Shown piece by piece: positions 43,773-53,766 of a DNA stretch of 64,000 nt. Position 1 is the first letter of the stretch. The number at the start of each line of letters is the position of its first letter. The notes beneath the pieces are model-generated. The model worked only from the letters and a program-made list of their open reading frames with translations. It was not told where the DNA came from and did no database searches. A program made the position numbers and the translations under genes. Source of the stretch: Kappaphycus alvarezii (Eukaryota; Rhodophyta; Florideophyceae; Gigartinales; Solieriaceae); assembly GCA_002205965.3 (NCBI GenBank), contig NADL03000007.1, forward strand, positions 1,116,001 to 1,180,000, written 5' to 3'.

Positions 43773-44860
43773 GCTCCCGAGGGCGTATTCTATAAATTTG
43801 AAATAGATAAAGTAAATCTATAACTGGATTTTCAGTAGTACATTTGCGCCTTTTTTTAAAAAAAATGAATTTTGAGAAGGAAGTAAGCAAAAGGGAGAAG
43901 AACTTGATTTGGGATCGACTTGGAGGGTTGGTTACAGAATTAAACCATCCAGGTAGAACGGCCGCAAATTTGAGAGGACTGCAGAAAAGGTAAGCACGGG
44001 AAGTGAAGAAGAATAGATAGTATCTGTTTTGGGCTGAGTGGGGCGAAAGAGGACGAGTGAGGACCGTAGGTATAAGCAAATTCATGAAGGAGAAAGCGCT
44101 ACAGAATGTTAAATTTAGAGGACGACGAAAAGAATTTGCGTCACGCCCACGCATCACACATTCCTTAGGACATTGCATGCCGCCGGCTATTGCGTTCTTT
44201 CTTAAATTGATGATTATTTGACTGTTACAAAAGAACACGAGGCCTCGTTACTCGATGCCATCGATGCCTCCATACAGATAAAGTCGTTCATTGACTCCTT
44301 CGGCTCACGAATAGTCTGACGAAATCCATATGGAAAGAAGTAAATATACCTGTTCGATGCTTTAGTGCCAAGCTCGACCCCTTATCAATGAGGTTTTTCT
44401 TCTTATCCGCAGCTAAAATTAAAACGGATAACTTCTCTCAAAATAGCTAGGAATAGTCAATTGAGAATAACCAGTGGGAATCTAAGGCTCTCTTTGTCTC
44501 CATCTGCACACTTGCCCCTTCTTTCATCAGAGAAAAGGTTCGGGTGTTTTACTCTTGGAAGATATATCCGATCTCATTTCATCGTTCCTCATCTCTAGCG
44601 TGCAACGTTGCTAGGTAGATAGATTCGCTAGGCTTAGGAACCTTTCTCTGGATCTGTTACCACCCATGATGGGAAAAATCACCGCGAAAGCAGCTTTACT
44701 TCTTGGCTGTTCCATATTGGCCCGCTCAGCCTTATTGGAATCTCCTAGTACTGATGAGAGGGAAATAGTGGGCTTTGTATCTCCCAGGTGATACTAGGCA
44801 CCAATTCTATCCCATATGCGATACCATGAGGAGCACGGCCCGTGAGGAATGGCTTTAATT
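43773..44860. other. Stretch without a recognised gene
   Basis: A 157-codon minus-strand frame (43765-44238) is open but rich in Phe, Asn, Ser and Lys, without any motif, and overlaps the promoter of copy B. I do not call it. Nothing else is seen. Confidence 0.4.
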
Positions 44861-45297
44861 CTAATTCGACAACTCGGCCGTAATAAAGGAGGGAATTTCG
44901 GGTGCTTTTCTGATTATAGATGTAGGACGCCTATTTTCCGAGACTGGAAGTGGTAGGTCTGTATATTGGAGGCTGCGAAAAGGAGGCATAGTCAGGCGAA
45001 ACGATCTCACAGGGGCTTTGTAAGGCCGGTCGTAAGGCTTGTTGCGTCGAACGAAACCGTCTCCGCAGCGTGTCTTTGCATTCGGACGGATCAAACTCGC
45101 CCCAAGGTCTCCATGGCTCGCACGGCGACCTGCGTAGTCACATCTTTCAGATCCGCGAATGAGTCCAGCTGCCCCCGCCAAGAGTGGATATCGGCTTTAG
45201 GATCAGTCGGGAACGGGCACGTTTGGTTATAAAGTCTTGATACATCCTGAAATTTGACGCTTTCCCGGCGTTTTAAGATTTCGAAGGGTTGAAACAT
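44861..45297 (-). pseudogene. possible gag-like fragment
   Basis: The minus strand from 45297 reads MFQPFEILKRRESVKF and CPFPTDPKADIHSWRGQLDS followed by FADLKDVTTQVAVRAMETL. The W...L.SFADL pattern resembles the N-terminal part of retroelement Gag. After a frameshift an Arg/Pro-rich piece (RRNKPYDRPYKAPVRSFRLT) continues to 44861. It points away from the gypsy element to its right and must come from another insertion. The match is weak. Confidence 0.3.
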
Positions 45298-45371
45298 CGG
45301 GCCCGTGTGTTTGAGGTGACAAGTGCATTGACAAATGTAACATCGAAAAAGCCTGTCCTCCGGTGCTCCTT

Positions 45372-45463
45372 ATAGCCCTGATGTCTGGCCTCGTGCAGTG
45401 TTGGCCAATGGGACTGGATCCGTGACCGGGTGCCGGATGGCGTTTGCTAGGTCCACAAGTGAG
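45372..45463 (+). repeat. Repeat shared with 51.82 kb, left copy
   Basis: TGGGACTGGATCCGTGACC, then GGCGTTTGCTAGGTCC, matches 51835-51882 (TGGGACGTGACTCCGTGACC, then GGCCTTTGCTAGGTCC). The two copies are in the same orientation and flank the second gypsy element. Confidence 0.6.
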
Positions 45464-45817
45464 TGTTGTTACGAAAACAGTCCTTTCTGTAGAAGAGAGA
45501 TCCTCTCCACAAAGCTCTGTCTTCTCCTTCCCTGTGAGTTTTCAAAAATAACTCTGCACATCAGTTTCCTTTTACGAACAAAATCATGAGACGAATTTTT
45601 CCCCATGAGTCCGAATTTTATCTTTGAGCATTTTGGTCCTCCTTTTTCAAAAAGAAAATTTTCGACTCGTGATCCTCTTCGTCCTCCAAATTCAGTTTCG
45701 ATATTTTATCAAGTAGATTTGTAGTTAGTGCCCTAATTTCATCCAAATTGAACGCTACTGCATTTACTCACATTTTTTATTTCGACAAAGGCCGTGAAAC
45801 TTTTCTAATACTTCGCC

Positions 45818-45826
45818 CTATTTAAA
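45818..45826 (+). promoter_or_regulatory. CTATTTAAA promoter-like box, copy C
   Basis: The nonamer lies 65 bp before ATG 45883. It is identical to the boxes before copies A and B. Confidence 0.5.
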
Positions 45827-45882
45827 GTTCGAAATCCCCCGGCACTAATTACCACATCGAATCACCCTTTTTTGCCCTCAAG

Positions 45883-46478
45883 ATGACCAACCTCCGCCCC
45901 TCCCTCACTATCGCCAAGTCATCTCGAGGCCGCCGTCCCCTCAACGCGCTTGACCTGATGGCCAACGTGCCAACGAATTATGATGATTACTGCAGAAGAC
46001 TGGATCGAGAACGAGTTCGGGAGTGGGTCAGCCAGCACTGCTTCGAGGAGGCAGAGGAGGCAGAGGAGGAGGTAGACGAAGAGGAGGTAGAGGAAGAGGA
46101 GGCAGAAGAGGAGGACCGGATGTACCCGTGGGATCCACTAGTTTACAACGGCGAAGGAGCTGCTGTGGAGAACGAAGGGGGGACTGAGGGAGTAATAGTG
46201 ATCTCTGACTCTTCTGAAAAAGATGAAGAGTAGGATGAAGAAGAGGACGAGGAGGATGGGGTGGAGGGAAACATGAAAAGTGCGGGAATGGTGGGGAGGG
46301 GCCGCAAAGTATAGAACAGGTGGTCCCGACTCTGGAACCGGATGAGGGAATCTTCAGTGGTTTCGATATTTCCCAGGCGGCAATGGAGAATTCTAAGCCG
46401 TTCGCGGATATATGTGGAGACTTCTTGGGTGTAATGGATATTTGGGGGGAATGGTTTGACTCTGATCTAGAGAACTAA
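45883..46478 (+). pseudogene. acidic repeat-encoded protein, copy C
   Basis: The best preserved member of the three-copy family. From ATG 45883 the frame is open for 116 codons: MTNLRPSLTIAKSSRGRRPL, then NVPTNYDDYCRRLDRERVRE, then an almost pure Glu/Asp/Ala tract of about 30 residues, YPWDPLVYNGEG, and EGVIVISDSSEKDEE. A TAG (46231) interrupts a second acidic run. After a frame change near 46290 the conserved C-terminus reads IEQVVPTLEPDEGIFSGFDI, then ENSKPFADICGDFLGVMDIW, ending at TAA 46476-46478. VISDSS with following acids resembles a SUMO-interacting motif (hydrophobic core next to acids), but that is an inference. The family has an N-terminal basic/aromatic part, acidic linker and short conserved C-terminal domain, and looks like a nuclear adaptor. 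Gag of the second gypsy element starts about 500 bp downstream on the same strand. Confidence 0.65.
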
Positions 46479-46588
46479 GATATTAAGCAAGAAATATAGA
46501 TATTTATTCTGATAGTATCTGCTGTTAGTCTTTCTCGTTCACACGATTCCATTTTATGCATTTTGTGGTAATCAGTATGTTTGTTTGA

Positions 46589-46950
46589 GACTTTAAGGTT
46601 AGCCAAAAAGTTTCTATAAGCTGAGTAAACTGCTTTCTCTTGTGAAGATCAAGCAATTTTGCAGACAACTTCAAATAAGTCCCAAGTAGTAAGGAAGTAG
46701 AGAGTCGACTTCAGACCCAAGAACCATTTTTCTTACGCTGGCCACAGAGCATCAGTGGTGGACCCTGGTCTTTCCATACCCACTTGTAGCCCTCTCAACT
46801 GTCTTCCTTACCACCTCTTTCTGCACTTTTGTCGCTTGCAACACCTCCTTCTTGGATTAATTGGTTCTGGGTATCTCTTCTCCCAACGATTTACCTCTAT
46901 CATTTGGTACTCTTGTGGAGGGGGTTGCACCAGAGGTATTCGAGTTGTGG
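46589..46950 (+). repeat. Conserved downstream block, copy C
   Basis: It starts GACTTTAAGGTTAGCC, with TATA-like TTTCTATAAGC, then ACAACTTCAAATAAGTCCCA, GTAAGGAAGTAGAGAGTC and CAGACCCAAGAACCATTTTT. It continues with TGGTGGACCCTGG (possible primer binding site) and GTCGCTTGCAACACCTCC. It aligns with the blocks at 24.58 kb and 42.95 kb (minus). Unlike those, it is followed at once by gypsy gag, which links the family to a Ty3/gypsy element. Confidence 0.75.
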
Positions 46951-46988
46951 AGTATTAGAGAACACTTCGAGGGGATTTTTGTGTAACC

Positions 46989-48465
46989 ATGGATCTCAAC
47001 GCTCCTCGTATAGCGTTCACAGGGGAGCAAGGGTGAAGACGTTGAGGAGTTTTCTATACATATGTTAATATTTTGATGCGTGAGAAGAGCGATGAAGAGA
47101 AGGCTGCAAGTATCTTTGCCTATCTGTATGGTAATGCCGAGCACAAGAATAAGGCTAAATTCATCGAAGGGTGGTCCCTTAATGGGAATAGACGCAACTT
47201 CGGCGAGGTATGTGAGTGGCTTGTAAAAGAATATGCTAAGCAGGTAGAACCACACGAGATGATTCGTACCGCTATAGAAGTCCGGCTCAACTTTGATGAT
47301 ATGTAAAGCTCATTGGAATACTTGTGTGATCTCTATGAGAAGGCTGCTTTCAATGCCCACGCCAAGTACGGAATGCTGCGTAAGGCGGCGATAGAAGATA
47401 AGCGGCTCTAAGATTTCCTCCTCATCAAGGTCTCTCACACTTTTATTAACAGAAGGCTACCATAGTAGAATTTGTCAAAAACTCGGAGACATTTCTGTCA
47501 CTGAGTGGGGTACCGAGGGAAAACCGTACATCAATGTCTATCGTACATCCTGGAAAGAATTATCAAAGGCCGGCTACTAGTGCAGCGACACTAGAATCTG
47601 TCAGGAGCGATATCAGAATCTTGGAAGAACGGCATTGAAACTCGATTCGATAATCGACTTGACATGATAACCTCGCAGTTGGAGAGCCTTACTCTTACAA
47701 TTAAGAAGAACCAGTCTGGGGCCCCTAAGACCGCAGAAGTCTGTTCCTACTGCTACAAGCCTGGACACTTTGCAAATAGGTGTCCTGATAATCCACATAG
47801 AAACATTCTTTGTGGAAAGTGTGGTCGATATGGGCATCTTGAAAGTAACTGCTGATCTAAAGACAACAGAAGAGCAAATTTATCGGACGCGGGAAGAAAA
47901 TCAGGACCAGATGTGAAAATTTTACAAAACAGGAAGAATAAAAGGCTGTCTGATGCCGGTAACGTATCCATCGCTGAAGAAATCAGTCAAGTCAATGTGA
48001 CAAAACGGGATGGACACGGGAACATTTTATCGAAAAATCCTAGGTTAGATTATGGAATGCTTGAACATATCCCAGCACCTGTACCTCCTCGGACGAAGAG
48101 GTCTGATTAAGTTGCTCCAGCGGTGGAACTAACCCCGGCCAAGAAAATGAAAGGGAATAAGAAATTCAAGAGTATTCCGAAGGACGTACTAGAGTATGTG
48201 AAGAAAGTACAATTTGGTGGCTGAGCTTGCATCGGCCCCAACTGGGATAACGTTTGGTCAACTTTTGAGGGGCGACGCAGAGGATGCGAGAAAAGAACTC
48301 AAAAAAATTATCAGGTCTAATAAGTCCGCTAAGGGTAAGAAACTGTTTCTTCAATCGGCCTCGACAGCACCAAGACGTCTTAAGCTGGTACCAGTCAAAG
48401 TATTGGGAACAAAACCCAAGCTTTTCGATTCGCTGTTCCAAACCTCATTTCAGAAACTTTGGTGA
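46989..48465 (+). pseudogene. gag of the second gypsy element
   Basis: ATG 46989 (MDLNAPRIAFTGEQG) is a plausible start but breaks quickly. The capsid-like part follows at 47073-47306 (EEKAASIFAYLYGNAEHKNK, then EVCEWLVKEYAKQVEPHEM). At 47742-47852 two perfect CX2CX4HX4C zinc knuckles stand 13 residues apart: CSYCYKPGHFANRC and CGKCGRYGHLESNC, which bind element RNA in the family. A charged linker (47880-48110) and a helical stretch ITFGQLLRGDAEDARKELKK (48250-48310) lead to the protease. The ITFGQLL segment is typical of the region just before it. There are several frame changes and stops. Confidence 0.75.
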
Positions 48466-48860
48466 CAGATCTAGGTCTCGATTATTACTACTCGAAGAAT
48501 AACTGTGGCGGATGGAACCGTAAAATGCATGGGCACTGTTGACAAGGTTTCCGTGTTCTTTGGGGACTCTAAAGTTGATTAGACTTTCTTGTCATGCCTG
48601 ATCTCCCTTTCGATGCAATCATTGGCTGCCCTACCATGGAAAGACTAGGGACCTGCATTGACTTGGGCAACCAAATCGTTTCAGTTAATTGACGGCAGAA
48701 CCGTGAAGATGCCCCTGGATTTCGACAAAAGCAACATCCGGAAGATTTGAAAGAAACGGACAGTGAAGATTTCACTTCTAGCTATGACAGCGAGATTCGA
48801 ACAACTAACACTTTCGGAAGTGGAAAAGGGTACGCTCGGGGATAATGAACATAACATGGG
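48466..48860 (+). pseudogene. protease region remnant
   Basis: The plus strand reads ITVADGTVKCMGTVDKVSVF and FGDSKVD, then after shifts MPDLPFDAIIGCPTMERLG and CIDLGNQIVSVN. The family pattern is a retropepsin-like fold with an ADG.V...G beta hairpin and a later DAIIG(C)P segment. The catalytic DTG/DSG itself is not clearly readable upstream, where the frame is broken near 48465. The stretch from 48860 to 49300 is degraded linker with no named domain. Confidence 0.55.
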
Positions 48861-49300
48861 ATGATTATGATTCTAGGTTTGGAAACAGATGACGGCGGGA
48901 ATTCAGGGTAAATTTACGACCCGAATATGTTTCTTTTTGCGATAATATCGAATCAAAGGACGGCATTCAGAGTATGAAAGGCGAAAAACTTTGCAAATAG
49001 AATAAGAATATGTCGAATTCCGTATCTGAAGATAGGAGCACATCGGAAGAGGCCTATTAAAATTTGGCGGTTGAGGATCAAGAAGAGGAAGAGCGCAAGA
49101 TCACAGAAATTCAAGAAAAAGTGCAACACCCTCCGCTCCCGCCTCAAAGAAAATATTCGACATGTTAACATCTTCCGAAGTAAGTACATGGGGCGTTCCA
49201 GATCTAAGACAAGCAAGTGTAACTGTCAGTCCTTCATTTGAACTTACCGATACTCAACCAATTTACCATAGTCCTGGACGTCAACCGCCAAAATATGACC

Positions 49301-50154
49301 AATTTATCTCAGCGAATGTTATAAGTATGCTGCAAATGATATTATTTGGTCATTTTCATCCCATGGTCATTTTTTATTGTGGTAGCACCAAAAAAGCATG
49401 GATTTTCGCTTTTGCATCGACTATCGACAATAAAACCAAAGAATGATACACAATCGATTTCCGATTGAAAAATGTAGGAAATACTCGACGACTTGAAGGA
49501 CGGGAGATACTTCACATTAATTGACCTTTACACTGGCTATTGACAGATTCAGTTGGATGAAAAATGTAAGGAAAAAACAGCTCTTACCGGCAAAGTCGGT
49601 ACCTTCAGATTCGAAGTGATTACTTTTGGTCTCATGAATACACAACCTACATTCAAAGGAGTGATGAACGAGATTTTGAAGCGACTTCCATTTGCAAAAG
49701 TTTATATCGATGATGTGGCAATATTCTCAAAAAATTTGGATCAGCTCATATCGCATGTAGAAACATTGGTGGATAGGATATGGTATACAGCCTGAAAATT
49801 AAGTTGAGCAAATGCTTCTTTGCGAAAAAATCTATCCAACTACTCAGTGATATCGTCGATCAAGAGGGAATTAAAGTTGATCCAGAAAAACTGAAAAAAT
49901 CAAGTCGGCCCAAGGAACGCTTCAAACACGGAGGTTCGAAGCTCCTAAGAATGGCTTCATATTACAGAAGTTTCATCGAAACTTTCGCCAAGACAGCAGC
50001 ACCGTTATATGCCAGTACTACGAAGAACGGAAAGTTTTTCTGGAGCAAAGAAAAGCAAATTGCATTTAATGAGCTCAAAGACAAGCTATGTGCCCACCCG
50101 GTGCTAGTGTATCCAGACTTCAAGAGACCTTTGTTGTGGAAACAGATGCCTTAG
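49301..50154 (+). pseudogene. reverse transcriptase of the second gypsy element
   Basis: Fingers and palm motifs are visible: FRFCIDYRQ (about 49405), LDDLKDGRYFTLIDLYTGY followed by a TGA where the family has Trp, then QIQLDEKCKEKTALTG, FRFEVITFGLMNTQPTFKGV, and the catalytic box VYIDDVAIFS with YIDD at 49703-49714. Thumb and connection follow with LSKCFFAKKSIQLLSDIVDQ, GIKVDPEKL, MASYYRSFIETFAKTAAPLY and KFFWSKEKQIAFNELKDKL. The catalytic aspartates are preserved, unlike the chromovirus copy. The nonsense codon and frame changes near 49450, 49545 and 49790 still disable it. Confidence 0.85.
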
Positions 50155-50596
50155 AACGGTCTCCGGGTGCCGTTTTGTCCAAAAAGATGAAAACGGAAGA
50201 CTACACCTTTTTCAATTCGCAAGTCGTACTCTGAATGATGCGGAAAAGAGATACTCTGTCTGCGAGAAAAAAGAACTAGCTGTTGTCTTTGCACTAAACA
50301 AGTTTCGCGCGCACCTTTTATCACTCGAAAATTTTGTCCTGATAACTGATCACCAGGCACTTAAGACGGCATTCCAGAAGGAAGATGTGCATCAACCCTT
50401 GGCTCGATGGCTCGATATTTTTGCAGAATATCGGTTTGAAATTGTGTATAGATCCGGATGCAATAATCAGCCTGCTGACTGCTTATCCCGTTTAAAGGAT
50501 CCAATTAATCCAAATGAAAAAGCTTCCGAAGACACCGTCGGAGTTGCCGAGGTGCAAGTGCTAAACGACAACGAGTACGAAGCTAATATTCACTGA
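50125..50596 (+). pseudogene. RNase H domain of the second gypsy element
   Basis: VVETDALERSPGAVLSKKMK (first Asp) begins at about 50137 in one frame. TLNDAEKRYSVCEKKELAVV (Glu), FVLITDHQALKTAF (second Asp) and GCNNQPADCLSRL (last Asp) follow in others. All four catalytic acidic residues of Ty3/gypsy RNase H are present. The stretch ends at 50594 after a short acidic tail. Frame changes occur near 50155 and 50380. Confidence 0.8.
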
Positions 50597-50639
50597 CTAA
50601 TGAAATTACTTGGGGGACTAGAAATGAGAAAGGTTGATA

Positions 50640-51080
50640 TTGGACACATAAATTTGGTACGCAGGAAGCGAAAGTCTTTTACATTGTGTAATGGGAAACT
50701 CTTCCGACACACTAAATATGGTCCTCAATTAATGGCCCTTTTTCAAGGAAAAAATGAAGATTTTGAGGACTTTTCATGAGAAGTAAGGGCATTAAGATCT
50801 CGAAACAACCAAAAAAATCATTACGGAAAGATTCTGGTGGCCCAGTATCCATAAGGACGTCTATAATTTCGTGAAAAGCTGCGAAAACTACCAAAAATTC
50901 ACTGCGATACGAAAGATAAGATAATTCTAAGCTTTCCAGTTTCCGGTCTTTTTGAAACCTTCTCAATCGACTTTGCCGGCCCAATCAAGGAAATTTCTTC
51001 CGGAAATAAATATCTCCTTATAGGGGTGGAACACCTTACTGATTGGCCATGGGAAGAAAAGAGCCTGGGAATGGATAATC
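50640..51080 (+). pseudogene. integrase N-terminus and partial core
   Basis: A degraded zinc-binding region is followed by FETFSIDFAGPIKEISSGNK and YLLIGVEHLTDWP (50950-51050). This is the first catalytic Asp segment of the integrase core (family S.DF.GP....) and the next beta strands. The sequence loses homology at about 51080, so the second Asp, the Glu and the C-terminal domain are missing. Confidence 0.7.
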
Positions 51081-51509
51081 TTGATTACGCGGGACTACTA
51101 CGAACCCCGCGTAATCATATATTTCTACATTAATATATGCCTATGTTTTCGCACATTGAACGGGCCATTGATACCCGAAGAATATTTCCAACTATTAATA
51201 GGAGTTCCATTTTCATTCCAAAACGGAAGGTTCACCGAAGCATGTCCAGAATTTGGGGCGGTAAAATATCATTACTCCACAGGAAAGTATGGTAAAATAG
51301 CTACCGGAGACTTCTCGCAAATCTATCCGAACATTATCAGCCCGATTTTCATATTTCTCAAGGACAACCAAGATGTGCAACTGAGATGTTACAGCTTACT
51401 CCCTGATATGGAATATCGAATGGTCCCATATCCCTATAGGAACCTTACGTTTCTCCGCCAAGGAACGGGAGCTCAGCTGAAGACCAAGATCCTCCCGAGA
51501 CCGTTATGA
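51081..51509 (+). CDS. unknown 142-aa open frame at the integrase break
   Basis: An unbroken frame of 142 codons begins inside the GATTACGCGGG hairpin and ends at TGA 51507-51509. Residues 20-140 read as plausible protein: FRTLNGPLIPEEYFQLLIGV, GRFTEACPEFGAVKYHYSTG, GDFSQIYPNIISPIFIFLKD and EYRMVPYPYRNLTFLRQGTG. I do not recognise it, and it does not look like the missing part of the integrase. A related 50-bp stretch (ATTAATAT.TGC.TATG) recurs near 51720. It may be chance, or a captured gene fragment. Confidence 0.3.
   Translation: MITRDYYEPRVIIYFYINICLCFRTLNGPLIPEEYFQLLIGVPFSFQNGRFTEACPEFGAVKYHYSTGKYGKIATGDFSQIYPNIISPIFIFLKDNQDVQLRCYSLLPDMEYRMVPYPYRNLTFLRQGTGAQLKTKILPRPL
51083..51116. repeat. 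11-bp hairpin at the integrase truncation point
   Basis: GATTACGCGGG (51083-51093), a 12-base loop, then the exact reverse complement (51106-51116). It lies where gypsy integrase homology stops. Confidence 0.9.
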
Positions 51510-51817
51510 TGATTCGAGCAGTGCCATCCAGTGATCGAGGCAGATCATCAAAGAGGTGAGGGCGTCGAGAGCAACGAGGAAGATCACCAAGGAGATCACC
51601 TCCAACACCGCCTAGTCTCCCAGGGGGAAACTGTGCCTCCTTAATTATTGGAAGGCTACTAACTAGACGTTGGCTTCGCGAAATAACGGAGAACCCTCGA
51701 GAAGCCGGGGTAATTTACTTTTTGCTATTAATATTTGCATGTGCTTCCAAAGCATTTACCGCTTGCACCTTACTCATAAACACTCTACTCATATGTTGCA
51801 AGTTTTTTCTCCTTCAG

Positions 51818-52030
51818 ATCCCCGTTTCTGGATGGGACGTGACTCCGTGACCTGGTATCGGGCGGCCTTTGCTAGGTCCGAAGCGAGGATCGTAACCGGG
51901 TGATCGTGAAGATCGATTCGCTCTCGGCCACGCAAGCAGTGCATGAGGTGGTCACCGAAGATGTCCAGGGTTTCCGGGCATTTTTTCTGGAGTACGAGTT
52001 GTTGGGGGTGAACAGTAGTACCTGGTAGTA
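51818..52030 (+). pseudogene. Repeat shared with 45.37 kb, with coding-like continuation
   Basis: The segment 51835-51882 matches 45410-45460. It reads RDSVTWYRAAFARSEARIVT in one frame and, after a TGA, continues in the same frame as VKIDSLSATQAVHEVVTEDV and QGFRAFFLEYELLGVNSSTW to about 52028. The evenly charged composition suggests a real but unrecognised protein fragment, possibly gag-like. Confidence 0.35.
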
Positions 52031-53683
52031 GTATTGGAACAATACGGAGAAAGCTTTGATAACAATGTTTGTCTTAATGCCGGCATGGTGCGCAGTTTAA
52101 CCATTGTTTAGCCCTGGGGAGGCCCATTGACGGGCGAAAAGGTTGTCTCCCACTGTCGCTAGGGGGTATGTCTCAGGTAGGGATCCAGCCACACGCATTA
52201 TACACTATTATAGAAGTAAAAGACACAAGCGATGAATCTGCGTCTTGAAGAGTCCTCTGCCAGCATTACATTTAGTAAAGTCTATGACATCAATATCCGG
52301 CGTGGACGTAATGATTCATTAAGTCTTTTTCCATCATCTCACATGTCAGTGACTTGGTGCTTCCTATTGCAACACGCTTATGCATACTAGAATATTTCCC
52401 ATAATGTTACGACAGAAGTAATTGTAATGCAGATAGTCTGTTGAAGTTGATTCGCATGCAAACAACAAGGAAAAACAGGAGAACCATAATATTAAGCTCA
52501 AATAGACGTAATCATAGTATAGTAGGAACTTTTAAAGTATTTACAGATATTCATTCCATATCCATACATATAGTGCGAAACATATTGATTGCAGAGCTAT
52601 CCACTTTGTTACAGGTGGTCACTTTCATCCTGTTCATTCTATTCGAATTATTACTTCACCCTCTCTTCAACTCTGTTTTAGAGCTGATTCTTGTGTGATG
52701 AGCCATTTTGGATGGATCTACTCCAACCTACTCCGGCTTTTTAATGACGCCACGCATCGCATATCCAACAGCTTAAGCTATTCTTTAGCACAAGATTTAC
52801 TGCAGTATTTACTTCAGCATTACGGTTAGTGCTCCGTCGCCAATTCTTTTCATCGCGATAATTATCGGCGTATGTCAGTTATTTGTACAAAACGAAGACT
52901 TTCTTGGGCTTATTTGGACACCAAAAAGCGTTTTGAGCTTATTGTGGCAAACTTTACTTTCAACAGATATCGTAAACTATCATGTAGCCCGGGAAGGCTG
53001 TTGGCTCGACCAAAAACCTAAGCAGATTTATACTGCACATTTAGAATATATATTCCGGAAAAATACTGTAGGTATAGCTGAAGAATCTATCTGGATTATT
53101 CTATGTAGATAACAAACCCTGGGGAAGCAAAGAGGACGGAAGAAATAACTACAGGGACTTCCGACACTCCTAGTACCTAATCTCTTGGGTGCGTGGATTT
53201 AGTCAAAGAAAAATCAACGCATTGTCCTCTGATCAGTTTAAACTAATGAATACAGTGTAGACAGAGCAAAGCAGAAAATAATCCACCTAATCCAACTAAA
53301 ATTTTAATAAGTGCATGTAATAACTCTACTACTTAATCTAAATCGTTTGGATTTGTGTAATCTTGCGAAAATGAATGTCCCAAAAAGGATTGTCAAAGTT
53401 CCACTTATGGGGTAAATTAAAACATTTTTATCGTGTGCGAGTATATAACGAGTGCGTTTACGATCTCAGAGCGCAAAGTAAATCGATGTGATTGCGTTAA
53501 TCAAATTTAAATACAAGCCGTTTGTTTCGACCAATTTGTTTTGAATACATTCCTTAAAGATCGCTTGAAGAGTATATCTTCTGTGGTCATTTTACACTGA
53601 TTTCTGAATTGCTTCTTATGTTTCAATAATTGCAACTCTGTCTACCATTAACATTTTCCAGTTATTGTTGAGTAATTTTTATT

Positions 53684-53766
53684 ATCTTAAAAAGGGGGGA
53701 TGATGGGCAGTTTACTTCGTTGTCTGACACTTCTAGCGGCGGTAATGTGAACGGAGTTTGGAGATA
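53684..53766 (+). repeat. Possible LTR start, second copy of the 41.9-kb repeat
   Basis: A G-rich tract (AAAAAGGGGGGATGA) resembling a polypurine tract is followed by TGGGCAGTTTACTTCGTTG and TCTGACACTTCTAGC. The latter matches 41930-41995 at about 70 percent. A polypurine tract followed by TG is the usual 3' LTR boundary. No pol gene is recognisable upstream. Confidence 0.4.

Larger units (their letters stand above)
46950..51080 (+). mobile_element. Second Ty3/gypsy element, truncated in integrase
   Basis: The order is gag with two zinc knuckles, protease region, reverse transcriptase, RNase H and the start of the integrase core. The proteins differ clearly from the chromovirus at 16-22 kb. 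Integrase homology stops near 51080 at a GATTACGCGGG hairpin. The 3' LTR is not identifiable. The conserved block and acidic gene copy C lie immediately upstream and probably belong to its LTR or leader. Stops and frameshifts occur throughout. Confidence 0.8.

Noticed and set aside
43765..44238. 157-codon minus-strand frame
   Set aside because: No motif, AT-driven composition, and it covers the likely promoter of acidic gene copy B.
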